Shown: piece after piece, positions 35,058 through 46,400 of the stretch | Layout of the letters: the number at the start of each line of letters is the position of its first letter | Numbering within the stretch: the first letter of the stretch is position 1 | Assembly: GCF_003719825.1 (NCBI RefSeq) | Contig: NZ_RIBS01000005.1 | Location: 359,921-423,920 of the forward strand | Reading direction: 5' to 3' | Source: Montanilutibacter psychrotolerans | Lineage (GTDB): Bacteria; Pseudomonadota; Gammaproteobacteria; Xanthomonadales; Xanthomonadaceae | Length of the DNA: 64,000 nt | Notes under the pieces: generated by a model | What the model was told of the DNA's origin: nothing | Seen by the model: only the letters and a program-made list of their open reading frames with translations | Database searches by the model: none | Program-made: the position numbers and the translations under genes

Positions 35058-37004
35058 ATGCCAACGACACGACGCGCCGTACCTCCACCGTTCCGGTCCA
35101 ATCGCCGCGGCGTGCTGCCGCGGCTGGCAGCCATCGTGTTGCTGCTGCTGTTCTCCAGCGGCTGCGCGATGGTGCGCGTCAGCCAGTCCCGCGATGCCGA
35201 TGCACCGGCCCAGGCGCGTGCGTATCGCGACAAGGGCGATCTCAGCGCGGATGCGCGCGAAAGCCTGGGGGTGATCGGGCTGCATGCCGATGCCTGCGAG
35301 CAGCAGTTCGCACAGTGCGTGGAGCAGTTGGAGCGCACCGACGCGCTGCCACTCGAACGGCGGCTGGCAACCCTGGCCGAGATGTGGATGAAATCCGATG
35401 CCGCGCGCGAGGGCCGCGACGAAGGCGTGATGCTGACCGACGCCGGCTTCGATGCCCTTCTCACCGCCGCGCGTCACGCCTATGCCTATCTGTTCCTGAC
35501 GGGGCGCAGCCCCGGCGAGCGGGCATTCGAGCAGCGCCAGACGCGCGTGCAATTCATCTACGAACTGGCCACGCGACGCGTCGTCAGCGCGATGTTCGCG
35601 CAGTACGCCCAACAGCCGGCTACCGGCGCCGCCCCACCCACCCACGTCGAACGCGCCGGCTGGCGCATCGGCGTCGATCTGTCGCGCACGGCAGATCCAC
35701 GCGGCGATGTGGTGGCGACCGAGCTGTTGCCCTCGCCGACCCTGGGCTTCAAGGGCATCCGCTCGCAGTACCGGCGCGATGGCCTGGGCTCGGCGTTCGT
35801 GGCGGTGCTTCCCGCCGCCGCCGCCGATGCGTCCTACGCCACGCCCGGGTACCTGCCGGTGACTGTGGTGCTGAAGTTTCCCCGCCACGTGGCATCCGCG
35901 GATGCGGTGCCGGCCGGCACCGACAGACAGGCGTGGCTGGAGGTCATGGATCCGCTGCGCAACGAGCGGGTAAGCGTCGAGGGCAAGGACTACCCGCTGG
36001 CGGCCGATTTCACGGCGCCGTACGGACTGTGGCTGGCGCGGTCGGGCTATGCAAGGCAATCCCTGCGCTCGCTGGCCGGTCGCCCTGGCGGGCGCTCCAA
36101 GGCCGAAGTGCTGCTGATGCAACCCTACGACCCCAACCGCCGCGTCCTGGTCCTGCTGCATGGCCTGGCCAGCAGCCCCGAGGCCTGGGTCAACCTGGCC
36201 AACGAGATCATGGGCGACACGCGACTGCGCGAGGGCTACCAGATCTGGCAGGTCTACTACCCGACCAACCTGCCGGTTCCCTACAACCGACGCATCATCG
36301 AGCAGCGCATCCGCGAGACGTTCGCCGCGCTCGATCCCAACGGAACCGCGCGGGCCTCCCGGGACGCGGTGCTGGTCGGGCACAGCATGGGCGGCGTGAT
36401 CACCCGTCTGCTGGTCGCCCCCAGCGGCGACGATGTGTGGCGGACGCTCTGGCCCAGCAAACTCGACAGCACGCCCGACGGCCGGGCGCTTGCGCAGGAA
36501 GTCTCGCCCTTCCTCCGCTTCGATCCCCTGCCCCAGGTCAGCCGTGTGGTGTTCCTGGCCTCGCCGCACCGCGGCACACCGCTTGCCGATGGCTGGGTCG
36601 GTCGGATGGTGTCCAAGCTGGTCCACCTGCCCGTCGACCTGCTGGTGCAGGACGAGGACATCATCGACGAGATGGGCAAGGTCGACTCGGGCGACACCGG
36701 CCAGGCAGTGGCACTCAACAGTATCCGCACGCTCAGCGACAAGAGCCGGTTCATCCGAGCGACCCGTGACCTGCCGATTTCCCACGGTGTCCGCTACCAC
36801 AGCATCATCGGACGGCACGATCTGGCGGTACCGCTCCTGCAATCCAGCGACGGCGTGGTGCCGTACGCCAGCGCGCACCTGGACGGCGCCGGCTCCGAGC
36901 TGGTGGTGCATTCCGGGCACAGCGTGCAGGAAACCCCCGCGGCGATCCTGGAACTTCGCCGTGTGCTGACCGAGCACTTGCAGCAGGCTGCCGCCGGCCA
37001 CTGA
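35058..37004 (+). CDS. Alpha/beta-hydrolase lipoprotein (triacylglycerol lipase-like)
   Basis: 648 residues from ATG 35058. The N-terminus has basic residues, a hydrophobic run (LPRLAAIVLLLLFSSGC) and a lipobox Cys, so it is a lipoprotein. The first ~330 residues are unlike any family I recognise. The hydrolase domain starts near 355 with VLLHGLASSPEAW (oxyanion-hole HG). It has the nucleophile elbow GHSMGG near 440 and a likely catalytic His in SGHSVQETPAAILELRRVL at the C-terminus. It may cleave lipids or esters at the cell envelope. Similar large lipoprotein hydrolases occur in Xanthomonadaceae without known substrate. It appears to be a single-gene unit; 331 bp follow before the next gene. 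Confidence 0.85.
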   Translation: MPTTRRAVPPPFRSNRRGVLPRLAAIVLLLLFSSGCAMVRVSQSRDADAPAQARAYRDKGDLSADARESLGVIGLHADACEQQFAQCVEQLERTDALPLERRLATLAEMWMKSDAAREGRDEGVMLTDAGFDALLTAARHAYAYLFLTGRSPGERAFEQRQTRVQFIYELATRRVVSAMFAQYAQQPATGAAPPTHVERAGWRIGVDLSRTADPRGDVVATELLPSPTLGFKGIRSQYRRDGLGSAFVAVLPAAAADASYATPGYLPVTVVLKFPRHVASADAVPAGTDRQAWLEVMDPLRNERVSVEGKDYPLAADFTAPYGLWLARSGYARQSLRSLAGRPGGRSKAEVLLMQPYDPNRRVLVLLHGLASSPEAWVNLANEIMGDTRLREGYQIWQVYYPTNLPVPYNRRIIEQRIRETFAALDPNGTARASRDAVLVGHSMGGVITRLLVAPSGDDVWRTLWPSKLDSTPDGRALAQEVSPFLRFDPLPQVSRVVFLASPHRGTPLADGWVGRMVSKLVHLPVDLLVQDEDIIDEMGKVDSGDTGQAVALNSIRTLSDKSRFIRATRDLPISHGVRYHSIIGRHDLAVPLLQSSDGVVPYASAHLDGAGSELVVHSGHSVQETPAAILELRRVLTEHLQQAAAGH

Positions 37005-37335
37005 CGCGCACGACAGGCGGCGGCCACGATGCGCGTGTCACGTTCCGGCTGCCGACTCCTCCCACGTGGGCAACGCCCCGAGTGATCCCGGCGGGCGTGG
37101 CCACCGGTGGGCACCGGCGCGCAAGCGCTGACACGCCAGCATGGACAAGGTGCTCACAACACTGAACGCCCCACCGGGCGCGTCGGATCGACGCAGGCCC
37201 CGGCGACACTGCGTAGACAGACGTGCCGGTACGGTCCGGGCAACCACCGGTTGCTGTCTGCACCGGCGGACCCGATACGACAGGCGGCTCGGCCAGCCCG
37301 GCCTTCCCCATCGATCGGAAACCGGACGCAGCGCC
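37005..37335. other. Intergenic region upstream of the sorbosone-dehydrogenase-like gene
   Basis: 331 bp, strongly GC-rich, with no recognisable gene, terminator or repeat. It should hold the promoter of the next gene, but no -35/-10 pair stands out. Confidence 0.4.
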
Positions 37336-38703
37336 ATGAAGCTCCTGCACCGCACCGCACTCGTGTCCTCCACCGCAGCGATCGCCGTGGCCCTGGGACT
37401 GTCGGGTTGCGTCGAGCACGCAACGCTCTCGGTGGCCGATGGCACCGGCACGAATCCCAAGCTGCCGCCGCCCAATCGCACCGTCCTGCCGACCGTGAAC
37501 ATCGCCCCTGCCACGGGCTGGCCGGCCGGCGTCATGCCGACGCCCGCCGCAGGGCTGATGGTGGGTTCTTTTGCCGATGGCCTGGATCATCCGCGCTGGC
37601 TGCACGTGCTGCCCAACGGCGACGTGCTGGTCGCCGAAAGCAACGCGCCTGATCGCCCCGTGGAACAGCGCGGACTCAGGGCGAAGATCATGGGCAGGGT
37701 GATGAAGCGCGCAGGCGCCGGCGTACCCAGCGCGAACCGGATCACCCTGTTGCGCGATGTCGACGGCGACGGCCGCGCCGAATTCCGATCGACCTTCTTG
37801 CAGGGTCTGAACTCGCCGTTCGGCATGGCGCTGGTGGACGGCCAGCTCTACGTCGCCAACACCGATGCGCTGGTGCGCTTTCCGTACAGCGACGGCCAGA
37901 CGCGTATCGACGCCGCACCAGCGGTGGTGACACCGCTTCCGGGCGGACCCCGCAACCATCACTGGACCAAGAACGTCATCGCCAGCCCGGACGGCACGAA
38001 GCTGTACGTGACGGTCGGCTCGAACAGCAATGTCGCCGAGCACGGCATGGACGAGGAAGTGGACCGCGCGGCGATCCTGGAGGTCGACCGACGCGCCGGG
38101 ACCTACCGCGTGTTCGCGTCGGGCTTGCGCAATCCCAACGGCATGGCGTGGAACCCGGCCGATGCATCGCTGTGGACGGTGGTCAACGAGCGTGACGAGA
38201 TCGGCAGCGACCTGGTGCCCGACTACCTGACGTCGGTTCGCGATGGCGGGTTCTACGGCTGGCCCTACAGCTACTTCGGCCAGCACGTCGACACACGCGT
38301 TACGCCGCCGCGTCCGGACCTGGTCGCCAGCGCCATCGTTCCCGACTACGCGTTGGGGCCACACACCGCGTCGCTGGGATTGGCGTTCCACCGCGGCGGG
38401 CTGCTGCCATCAACCTACGGCAACGGCATGTTCATCGGCCAGCACGGCTCCTGGAACCGACGACCGCGCAGCGGCTACAAGGTCATCTTCGTTCCCTTCG
38501 ACGGGTCTCGTCCCGCCGGCCCGCCAGTGGACGTGCTGGATGACTTCGTCGACGGCGCAGGCAATGCGCGTGGTCGACCGGTCGGCGTGGCGATCGATGG
38601 CAAGGGCGCCCTGCTGGTATCGGACGACGTGGGCAACGTGGTGTGGCGCGTGACGCCCGCTGCGCCGGCTGCATCGACCGGCGATGGAGACGCATCGCGG
38701 TGA
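37336..38703 (+). CDS. PQQ-dependent sugar (sorbosone/glucose) dehydrogenase-like lipoprotein
   Basis: 455 residues starting [12 protein letters not shown]. The signal peptide ends in LGLSGC, a lipobox. The rest is the six-bladed beta-propeller of soluble aldose sugar dehydrogenases: [62 protein letters not shown] and [14 protein letters not shown]. These enzymes oxidise sugars in the periplasm with bound PQQ. No pqq synthesis gene is in the window, so cofactor would come from elsewhere. The start is an ATG at the beginning of a clear signal peptide; the in-frame ATG at 37141 precedes non-conserved sequence. Confidence 0.9.
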   Translation: MKLLHRTALVSSTAAIAVALGLSGCVEHATLSVADGTGTNPKLPPPNRTVLPTVNIAPATGWPAGVMPTPAAGLMVGSFADGLDHPRWLHVLPNGDVLVAESNAPDRPVEQRGLRAKIMGRVMKRAGAGVPSANRITLLRDVDGDGRAEFRSTFLQGLNSPFGMALVDGQLYVANTDALVRFPYSDGQTRIDAAPAVVTPLPGGPRNHHWTKNVIASPDGTKLYVTVGSNSNVAEHGMDEEVDRAAILEVDRRAGTYRVFASGLRNPNGMAWNPADASLWTVVNERDEIGSDLVPDYLTSVRDGGFYGWPYSYFGQHVDTRVTPPRPDLVASAIVPDYALGPHTASLGLAFHRGGLLPSTYGNGMFIGQHGSWNRRPRSGYKVIFVPFDGSRPAGPPVDVLDDFVDGAGNARGRPVGVAIDGKGALLVSDDVGNVVWRVTPAAPAASTGDGDASR

Positions 38704-38817
38704 CCCTACTGATCGCGCCGGTGCGTCGATTGACGGCGGCCAGATCAACCAGGATCTGCTGACACCAGAGCGTCGGTGCGCTCCGCGGCAGGGAAGCGTC
38801 AACGAAGGAGCGTCACC

Positions 38818-39459
38818 ATGCTCAAGCTCTACGGCTTCTCGAAGGTCAACGCCGGCGCGCGAGGCCGCACCCGCGACCTGCGCGTGCTGTGGGCGCTCGA
38901 AGAGATGCAGCTGCCGTTCGAGCTGGTCGGCATGGACCACCCCGCACACGGCCTGAGCACCGAGGCCTATCGCCAGCTCAGCCCCTTCGAACAGATCCCA
39001 TCGATCGACGACGACGGGGTGGTGCTGTCCGAATCCGCCGCCATCCTCGTCTACCTGGCGAAAAAGTCCGGCCGCCTGATCCCCGGCGACCCCGCCGGCG
39101 AGGCGCAGGTGATGCGCTGGTGCTTCGCCGCGATGAACTCGGTCGAGCCACCGCTGCTCAGTCTGCTGGTGCTGGACTGGACGGCGGATGGCAGCTGCGG
39201 CAAGCACCGCAAGTTCCTGGTCGGCTGGGCGAATCGGGTACTGACGAACCTGGAGCGCTGGTTTGCCGACCGCGATTTCGTCGCGACACAAGGTTTCAGC
39301 ATCGCCGACATCCTGATGGCGCACGTGCTCTCGGGCATCAAGGACGAGGGTTTGATCGCGCGGTATCCGGCTGTCGCCTCCTATCGGGATCGGTGCCTGG
39401 CTCGGCCTGCGTGGAAGCGGACCATCGCGGCGTACTGCGCGCGGGTCGAGGCGGGATAG
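38818..39459 (+). CDS. Glutathione S-transferase family protein
   Basis: 213 residues from ATG 38818 with AAGGAGCG upstream. The thioredoxin-like N-terminal domain (1-80) starts LKLYGFSKVNA and carries the cis-Pro/ESAAI region (FEQIPSIDDDGVVLSESAAILVYLA) that binds the gamma-glutamyl part of glutathione. The helical C-terminal domain has ERWFADRDFVATQGFSIADI, the conserved N-capping box of GSTs. It probably conjugates or reduces electrophiles in the cytosol; substrate unknown. It starts 114 nt after the dehydrogenase gene and may share its transcript. Confidence 0.92.
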   Translation: MLKLYGFSKVNAGARGRTRDLRVLWALEEMQLPFELVGMDHPAHGLSTEAYRQLSPFEQIPSIDDDGVVLSESAAILVYLAKKSGRLIPGDPAGEAQVMRWCFAAMNSVEPPLLSLLVLDWTADGSCGKHRKFLVGWANRVLTNLERWFADRDFVATQGFSIADILMAHVLSGIKDEGLIARYPAVASYRDRCLARPAWKRTIAAYCARVEAG

Positions 39460-39598
39460 ATCGTCATCGTCGGCAAATCGCGCTCGAAGCCACCTCCGCC
39501 GCAAAGCTCCGGCTCGCTGTGCCGACTGGGATTCAATTTCCTCTTACTCTCGCGGCGTCCAATGCGCCGTCCATGATCGGTGGCGGCCCGGATGCGGC

Positions 39599-42118
39599 CT
39601 AGTGCGTTGCCCATTGCGACAGATCCTGCAGGATCTCGTCGATGCCTTGCCACGGGTCCTTGCGCCGTCGCTTCAGCCGTGCGGGCACGTCGCCCAGGGT
39701 GTAGGCGTCGGGCCGGGACAACCGCGAAAGCTGTGTCCAATCCAGTGGCATCGCCACCGGCGCCCCCTCCCGGGCACGCAAGGAGTAGCTGGCGATGCTG
39801 GTGGCCCCGCGACCGTTGCGCAGGTAGTCGACGAAGATCCGGCCGTGCCGGCGTTTCAACGCGGACACGGCGATGTAGCGTCGTGGATCCGCTTGCGCCA
39901 GCGCATCGGCGAAGCCGTGCGCGAACCGCTTCACCAGCACCCAGTCGCAACCGGGATTAAGTGGAACCACCACGTGCAGGCCCTTGCCACCGGTGGTCCG
40001 CAGGAACGATTGCAAACCGACTCCGGCGAGCAGGTCGCGCACGTGGCGGGCGGCATCGCGAACCTCGCCCCAGGCCACACCGCTGCCGGGGTCAAGATCG
40101 AACACCACGCGATTGGCGACATCGGGCGACTCGGCCATGGCGCCCCACGGATGAAACTCCACGGCGTTGAACTGCACCAGCTCCAGCAGGCCCTCGGCGT
40201 CGCGCACCACGAGATAGTCGGCCTGGTTGCCGGCGTCTTCCTTCAATGGCACCAGATCGACGCGCTGCATTCCGGCCGTGTGGTGCTTCTGGAAGAAGCA
40301 GGCCTTTCCCGTACCGTCCGGGCAACGCACCACCGACAGCGGACGCCCGACGATCTCCGGCAAGAGCCAGTCGATCACCTTCGTGTAGTAGTCGACCACA
40401 TCGCGCTTGGTGTACCCGCGGTCGGGATAGACGATCTTTCCGGGGCTGCTCAGACGCATGGCGGTTGCCTCGCTGCGTGCTGCGGGTTTGGCTGTTTCGG
40501 CATCGGCATCGGCATCGCGGTTGGCGCGGTTTCGTTCGACCAGTTCGGCCACCTCGCGGTCCAGCCGCACCGCCTTCAAGGACGGTTGGCGAAGCAGGCC
40601 CGAGCTCGAGATGCCCCGGTGGAACGCTTCGACCACGAACATCGGCGCGAACCAGCGGGCCCCGCGCAGTTCGCGTGCCTCGCGCTCGCCCACCAAGACG
40701 CTGGCCTTGCTGGTACCGGACTTGCCGATGCGCGCGGTCAGGTCGCGCACCTGCGCGTCGCTGAAGCCCGAGCCGACGCGCCCGGCATAGCGCCAACCGT
40801 GGCGCGGATCGGAGCGCGCCAACAACAGCGATCCCAGCCCACCTCGCCCCCCTTTTCCCGGCATGTAGCCCACCACCGCGAAATCTTCCGATGCCACGTG
40901 CCGCGTCTTGCGCCAGTCGTCGCTGCGACCGGTCCGGTACGGCCGATCCCCGCGTTTCGACACGATGCCCTCGAACGCCTGCGTGTCTGCCAGCGCGAAA
41001 GCGGCGGCGCCATCGCCGGGGATGTGCGAGCTGAAGGCCAGGTGCGGACCGGCACCGGACAGCAGGCGTTCGAGCAGGTGCTTGCGTTCGGTCAGAGGGG
41101 ACTCGTCGATGGCCTGCCCCTCCAGATGCAGTAGATCGAACAGCACGTAACGAAGCGCGCCCTGCTTCTGTCCGGACAGGATGGCCTGCAGGCGCCCGAA
41201 GTCGTCCCGGGTTCCACCGCCGGCGATCAGCTCGCCGTCGAACGCGGCGTCGCGCACGCCGAGCCGTTCAAGCGCGGTGGCGATCTCGGGCAGCTTGCGC
41301 GTCCAGTCCAGCCCGTTGCGCGACCAGACGTGCGCCCGACCCGCGACCAGCGTGACACCCATGCGGTAGCCGTCCCACTTGATCTCATGCACCCAGTCGT
41401 CACCGCCCGGTGGGGCGCCGACCGGTTTGGCCAGCTGCAGCTCGAACGGCCTGGCCTGCAACGTCGCCTTGCGCGAACCGGCCAACCGCGACGCGGCGCC
41501 GGCCCAATCGCGCTTGCGCGGCGCGCGGGGCGACGGCGTTGCCGGCACCGCGGTCGGCCGCTTCGCACGGGCCGTGCGCGAACCCGCGTTCGACGGCTCG
41601 CTCACGCCCGTCAGCAGATCGTCCGCCTGGTGCGGGCCGGCCCACGCGTCGTTGTCCTTGATCAGCAACCACTGCGGCTGCCGGGCGGACTTGCCCGAAC
41701 GGACCAGATGCCAACCGCCCTTGAGCCGCTGGCCGAACAGCTCGAAGCGCAGGTGGCCCTTCGCGAGCTGCGTTTCCGGATCGCCGTCGGTGGACCACAC
41801 ACCGGTATCGAAAAGCGCGACGTGCCCAGCACCGTACTGGCCCTTCGGGATGTCGCCCTCGAACTTGGCGTATTCGACCGGATGGTCCTCGACCTCGACC
41901 GCCATGCGCTTGACCGACGGATCGAAACTGGGACCTTTCGGCACGGCCCAGGACTTGAGCGCATCGCCGATCTGCAGGCGAAAATCGTAGTGGCGACGAC
42001 TGGCATGGTGGAGCTGGACGACAAAAAGGCTGCGTTCGCCCGGCGGCAACGCCTTGCCGGGTTCGGGTTCACGGGTGTTGGCGAACTGCCGCTTGCGACG
42101 GTACTCGGTCAGGGTCAT
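39599..42118 (-). CDS. ligD: Multifunctional ATP-dependent DNA ligase D
   Basis: 839 residues starting MTLTEYRRKRQF; ATG 42154 adds 12 residues. Order of domains: 3'-phosphoesterase (about 30-160, LHHASRRHYDFRL, GQYGAGHV), ATP-dependent ligase (about 215-420) with adenylated Lys247 in EIKWDGYR, OB domain to about 525, and a C-terminal archaeo-eukaryotic primase-type polymerase (about 545-839, VVFDLDPG, TTGGKGLHVVVPL). This is the PE-LIG-POL layout of Pseudomonas, unlike the POL-first order of mycobacteria. Together with Ku encoded just upstream it repairs double-strand breaks by non-homologous end joining. It is read in the same direction as ku with an 87-nt gap. Confidence 0.97.
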   Translation of the reverse strand: MTLTEYRRKRQFANTREPEPGKALPPGERSLFVVQLHHASRRHYDFRLQIGDALKSWAVPKGPSFDPSVKRMAVEVEDHPVEYAKFEGDIPKGQYGAGHVALFDTGVWSTDGDPETQLAKGHLRFELFGQRLKGGWHLVRSGKSARQPQWLLIKDNDAWAGPHQADDLLTGVSEPSNAGSRTARAKRPTAVPATPSPRAPRKRDWAGAASRLAGSRKATLQARPFELQLAKPVGAPPGGDDWVHEIKWDGYRMGVTLVAGRAHVWSRNGLDWTRKLPEIATALERLGVRDAAFDGELIAGGGTRDDFGRLQAILSGQKQGALRYVLFDLLHLEGQAIDESPLTERKHLLERLLSGAGPHLAFSSHIPGDGAAAFALADTQAFEGIVSKRGDRPYRTGRSDDWRKTRHVASEDFAVVGYMPGKGGRGGLGSLLLARSDPRHGWRYAGRVGSGFSDAQVRDLTARIGKSGTSKASVLVGEREARELRGARWFAPMFVVEAFHRGISSSGLLRQPSLKAVRLDREVAELVERNRANRDADADAETAKPAARSEATAMRLSSPGKIVYPDRGYTKRDVVDYYTKVIDWLLPEIVGRPLSVVRCPDGTGKACFFQKHHTAGMQRVDLVPLKEDAGNQADYLVVRDAEGLLELVQFNAVEFHPWGAMAESPDVANRVVFDLDPGSGVAWGEVRDAARHVRDLLAGVGLQSFLRTTGGKGLHVVVPLNPGCDWVLVKRFAHGFADALAQADPRRYIAVSALKRRHGRIFVDYLRNGRGATSIASYSLRAREGAPVAMPLDWTQLSRLSRPDAYTLGDVPARLKRRRKDPWQGIDEILQDLSQWATH

Positions 42119-42205
42119 GGCGAGGACCCACCGCTGCCGTGGCGTGAGGCGCAAACCGGATCACGCGGCGCGTGATCACGCCGCACCGGGTCCTGCGGCA
42201 CGGGG

Positions 42206-43213
42206 TCATGCCGCACTGCGTCGCGCCGACCCTGACGTGCCTTTTGCCTTCGCGGCCTTCTTGCGCACCGCTTTGGTGGCGGCGGCCTTCTTCGTTGCGG
42301 TCTTTCGCGCTGACGCGGGCGTGGCCGCAGGATTTCGCGTGGTCTTGCCTGCCGCCTTCTTCGCCGGTGCCGCCGTCGCGCCCTTCTTTGCCGTGGCGCT
42401 GCGCGATGGCGTACGGCGCTTGCTGGCGATGCTCTGCTGCAGCAACGACATGAAGTCGACGACATTGGTCGCCGCATCCTCGTGGCTGGCGGACTCCTCC
42501 TCGTCGTGCCGCACCACGCCGTGCGCCTTCATGCGCTTGCCTACGACGTCGTGCAGGCGTTCGCGGAACTCGTCGCGATAGCTGTCGGGCTTCCACTCTC
42601 CCGACATCGTCTCGATCAACTGCTCGGAGAACTGCTGCTCCTTGGCGGTGATGCGGTAGTCGCCGTGCTTTCCCGAAGGGATCTTGTACTCGTCGATGTC
42701 GACCAGTTCCTGTGGGTACCGCATCATCATCAACAGCAGCGCATCGCCCTGGGGCATTACTGCACACAGGTGCTCTCGCGTGCGGATGACCACCCGGGCC
42801 ACGCCGATCCGGCCGGTCGAGGCCAAGGCTTCGCGCAACAGCACATAGCCCTTCTCCGCCTTCCGGGCCGGGACGAGGACGTAGGGCTTCTCGAAGTACT
42901 GCGGGCCGATCTGGTCGGCATCGACAAACGCCTCCACCTCGATCGCGTCGTGGCTTTGCGGTGCCGCCGAGCGGATGTCCTCGGGATCGAGGACGACGTA
43001 GCTGCCCTTGTCGTACTCGAATGCCTTGACGATGTCCTTCCACGCCACCTCTTCGCCGGTCTCGGCGTTGACGCGCTCGTAGCGGATCGGCGAGTTGTCG
43101 CGCGCGTCGAGCATGCGGAAGGAGATGTCGGTCCGGCGCTCACCCGACATCAGCGACACGGGGATGTTGAGCAGGCCGAACGACAGCGTGCCGGACCAGA
43201 TGGGACGGGCCAT
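42206..43213 (-). CDS. ku: Ku homodimeric DNA-end-binding protein
   Basis: 335 residues starting MARPIWSGTLSFGLLNIPV, the family N-terminus; an upstream ATG at 43240 adds nine residues. The Ku core (about 1-255) forms a ring on broken DNA ends and recruits LigD. From about 265 the tail becomes a Lys/Ala/Arg/Thr-rich, histone-H1-like extension (KKAAGKTTRNPAA, KKAAATKAVRKKAAKAKG). Such basic tails are known to help bacterial Ku bind and thread onto DNA. It precedes ligD on the same strand and diverges from the patatin gene. Confidence 0.97.
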   Translation of the reverse strand: MARPIWSGTLSFGLLNIPVSLMSGERRTDISFRMLDARDNSPIRYERVNAETGEEVAWKDIVKAFEYDKGSYVVLDPEDIRSAAPQSHDAIEVEAFVDADQIGPQYFEKPYVLVPARKAEKGYVLLREALASTGRIGVARVVIRTREHLCAVMPQGDALLLMMMRYPQELVDIDEYKIPSGKHGDYRITAKEQQFSEQLIETMSGEWKPDSYRDEFRERLHDVVGKRMKAHGVVRHDEEESASHEDAATNVVDFMSLLQQSIASKRRTPSRSATAKKGATAAPAKKAAGKTTRNPAATPASARKTATKKAAATKAVRKKAAKAKGTSGSARRSAA

Positions 43214-43434
43214 GGCGGGCTCCCGTGGCAGCAATTGCATGGGGCCTGACTATCGGCCGCAAGGCGTGAGGTGCATGTCGAAACTCGACGAGCGCACCGT
43301 CGCGCGACGCCTTGTGCGTGTAGCGCGCGTGAAGGACTGCCTGGCGGCGCGATAGCGCTGACGGGGATGGCCCTGGGTGTCCGGGCCAATCCCTTCCCTT
43401 ACGTTGCCTTGATCAGGGCGGTCATACGCTCCGG

Positions 43435-46400
43435 ATGGACCGCGCGATCGCCACCAAAGGCATGGGGCAAGGAAGCATGGGGAGCGACATGGACAAGGCG
43501 ACCCAGACTCCGCAGGGCGTCGACGACACCGCCCGCGCGACAGAACACACCGCCCCCCTCGACGGACGCCGTGCCGAGGAAGACGCGCTGATACGGCGGC
43601 GCCACGAACAGGTCGGCCTGCCGAAGGACTCGCCATCGATCGGGCTGGCGCTGTCGGGGGGCGGGATCCGCAGCGCCACGTTCTGCCTGGGAGTGATCCG
43701 CGCGCTTGCCAAGAATCGCGTGCTTCACCAGTTCGACTACCTGTCGACGGTGTCGGGTGGCGGTTACATCGGTGCGATGCTGGGCCGGTTGTTCGGGCCG
43801 CACGCGACGCCCGCCCAGATCGAAGAAGGCATCGACACCGACGGCTCGCTGCTGATGTGGTGGTTGCGCAGCAATGGTCGTTACCTGATCCCCACCGGTT
43901 CGCGCGACGTGTTCCAGGCATGGGCCGGTCAGGCGCGCGGATTCCTGGCGACCCAGTTCGAAGTGGCGGTGCTGCTCGCGCTGGCGTCGTGCGTGGTCGT
44001 CGCGCCGCACTTGAGCCTGCAGGTGTGGGTGCAGCACCCGGTGATGCGTGGCATTGCCACGTACTTCTGGTTCTGGTGCAGCCTGGCAATGGCCTGGGGC
44101 GCGGTGGTGGCGGCCCTTGGCTATTGGTGGATACGCGACGAGGAAGACACCGGCCGCAAGGCCGGACTGGTGACCACCGTCCTGGCGGCGGCGATGTCGG
44201 CGGCGACCGCCTGGTGGGCCTTCCGGCAAGCCACCGCCGGCGCGGTTACGGGCTGGCTGGTCGCGGCGGCCTTCATCGCGGCCATCCCGGCGTCGCAGGC
44301 GTTCGCGGCGTGGCACACCACGCCGGGCTCGCAGGGAAGCGACCGGGTGATGTTCACCCGCCATCTCACGCGCATGCTCGGTTATGCGATGGCGTTGGCG
44401 GCAATCGGCCTGCTTGACCGCATCGGTTGGTTCCTGGCCGATGTGGTGCTGCCGCAGGCGGGGTTGGCCGGCGTCGGCATCGGCGGCCTGGGCGGTTTGC
44501 TGGCGATCGTGGTGACACTGGCCCGGGTGGTCTTGCCGATGCTGCAGTCCCGCGGTGAGAAGCCCGGTGCGATCCGGCTGCCGGTGCTGACTCTGGCCAA
44601 CCTGTTTGGCCTGTTGACGCTGCTGGTGCTGCTGGTGGGTTGGCTGGCGCTGTGGCAGTACCTGGTATTCCGCTCCGATGCGCCCGGCGCTGTGTGGCTG
44701 GCGGTAGCCGGGCTGACCCTGCTGTACGTGCTCACCTCCGGCGCGAACCTTCAGCAGATCAACCGCGCGTCGCTTCACCTGTTCTATCGGTCCCGCCTTG
44801 CGCGTACCTACGTTTCGGTGGGCAACTTCGCCCAGGAACCGGCGCAGGCCAACGAGCGCCGGTTCCCGACCTGGCCGCTGGCCCCCAATCTGCGCGAGCT
44901 GACGCTGTGGGTGCGCAAGGTGACCCAGCTCAGCCCCGGCGACGACATTGCGATGAACCACTACCGACCGCACGAGCACGGCGGTCCAATCCACCTCATC
45001 AACTGCTGCGTCAACCAGACCATCGACGACCGTACGCGCAGCTTCAACGCCGATCGCAAGGGCGTGTGCCTGACGGTCAGCTCGCTGGGTATCGAGACCG
45101 GAACGCGCCTGGACGCGGACCCCAGCATCGATCGCCTGAAGCGGACCACGCTGGCGCAATGGGTTGCGATCTCGGGCGCGGCGGTGGGCTCGGGGGTGGG
45201 TTCGATGACCAAACCCGGCATCGCCATCCTGTCGTTCCTCAGCGGCTTGCGATTGGGCTACTGGTGGACCAACCGCGTGGACCGGATACACTGGTCGTGG
45301 CGATGGCTGGGCAAGTACCGCGCGACGCTGCAGGAGATGCTGGCGCGCTTTCCCGGGCTGAAGTCGCCGGTCTGGTACGTGTCCGATGGTGGCCATTTCG
45401 ACAACACCGGCGTGTACGCGCTGCTCAAGCGCCAGTTGCAACTGATCGTGATGGTGGATTGCGGGGCGGACCCCAAGTGCCTGTTCGCCGACGTCGAGAA
45501 CCTGGTGCGCAAGGCGCGCATCGACTACGGCGCGACCATCCGCTTCATCGATCCGGCCAGCATCGACGGTTATCACCTTTCCGAGCGCCTGCGCGGGCGC
45601 TTCGGCACCCCTGACAGCGTGCTGCCCTGCCCCGGCACCGAAAACCTGCTGCTGGCGACGATCGACTACGAGCCCCATCGCAAGGGTGAGCCTGCCCGAC
45701 ATGGCACCTTGCTGGTGATCAAGCCGCGCTGCGATACCCAGTTGCCGCTGGATGTCGCCGGCTACGCCGACCGCGACCGTGGTTTTCCGCAGCAGGGCAC
45801 CATCGACCAGTTCTTCGACGAAGCGCAATGGGAGAGCTACTACCAGCTGGGCCGTGTGATCGCGGACCCGATCGATGTGCACTTGCTGGCCGCCCTGCCC
45901 GACTGGGCGCATGCAGGAACACCGGTGGGCACAGGCGCGATCACGCCCGAAGAGCAGCGCGGCCTGCGCACGCGCCGGGATCGGTTCGGGACGGTGGTCC
46001 GATCGACCGTGGGCCTGGGCGCGGCTGCAACGCTGGTGCTGGCGGTCTGGCAGGTCTGGGATTCGCAGGCGAAGCAGTCGATCGAGTCGCAGCGGCTGTT
46101 TGCCGAAGGCAGCCGCGAACTGGCTGCACAGATTGTCCGCAACGCCTCGGACAAGCCGTACGACCCGGCCCTGGATACCGAGCTGCAACTGTTTGCGGCG
46201 GGACTGGACGACCGCCAGCGCGCCCGACACCACGAACTCCTCCGGGGCCTGGCCGAGGTACTTTGGCAGCGCTGCGCCGCTGTGCCGCAGCTCCAGCAGG
46301 ACCGCTGCCGTTCGGCAACGTCGAAGCTGACGCGACGGGGGGACAGCCGATGGCACCGGTCGATGCGCGACTACGCGGCGTTGTGGCCGAGCGTTTCGGT

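Noticed and set aside
34827..37001. 724-codon minus-strand open frame
   Set aside because: Antisense to the hydrolase lipoprotein, which has a signal peptide and a catalytic motif in the plus frame.
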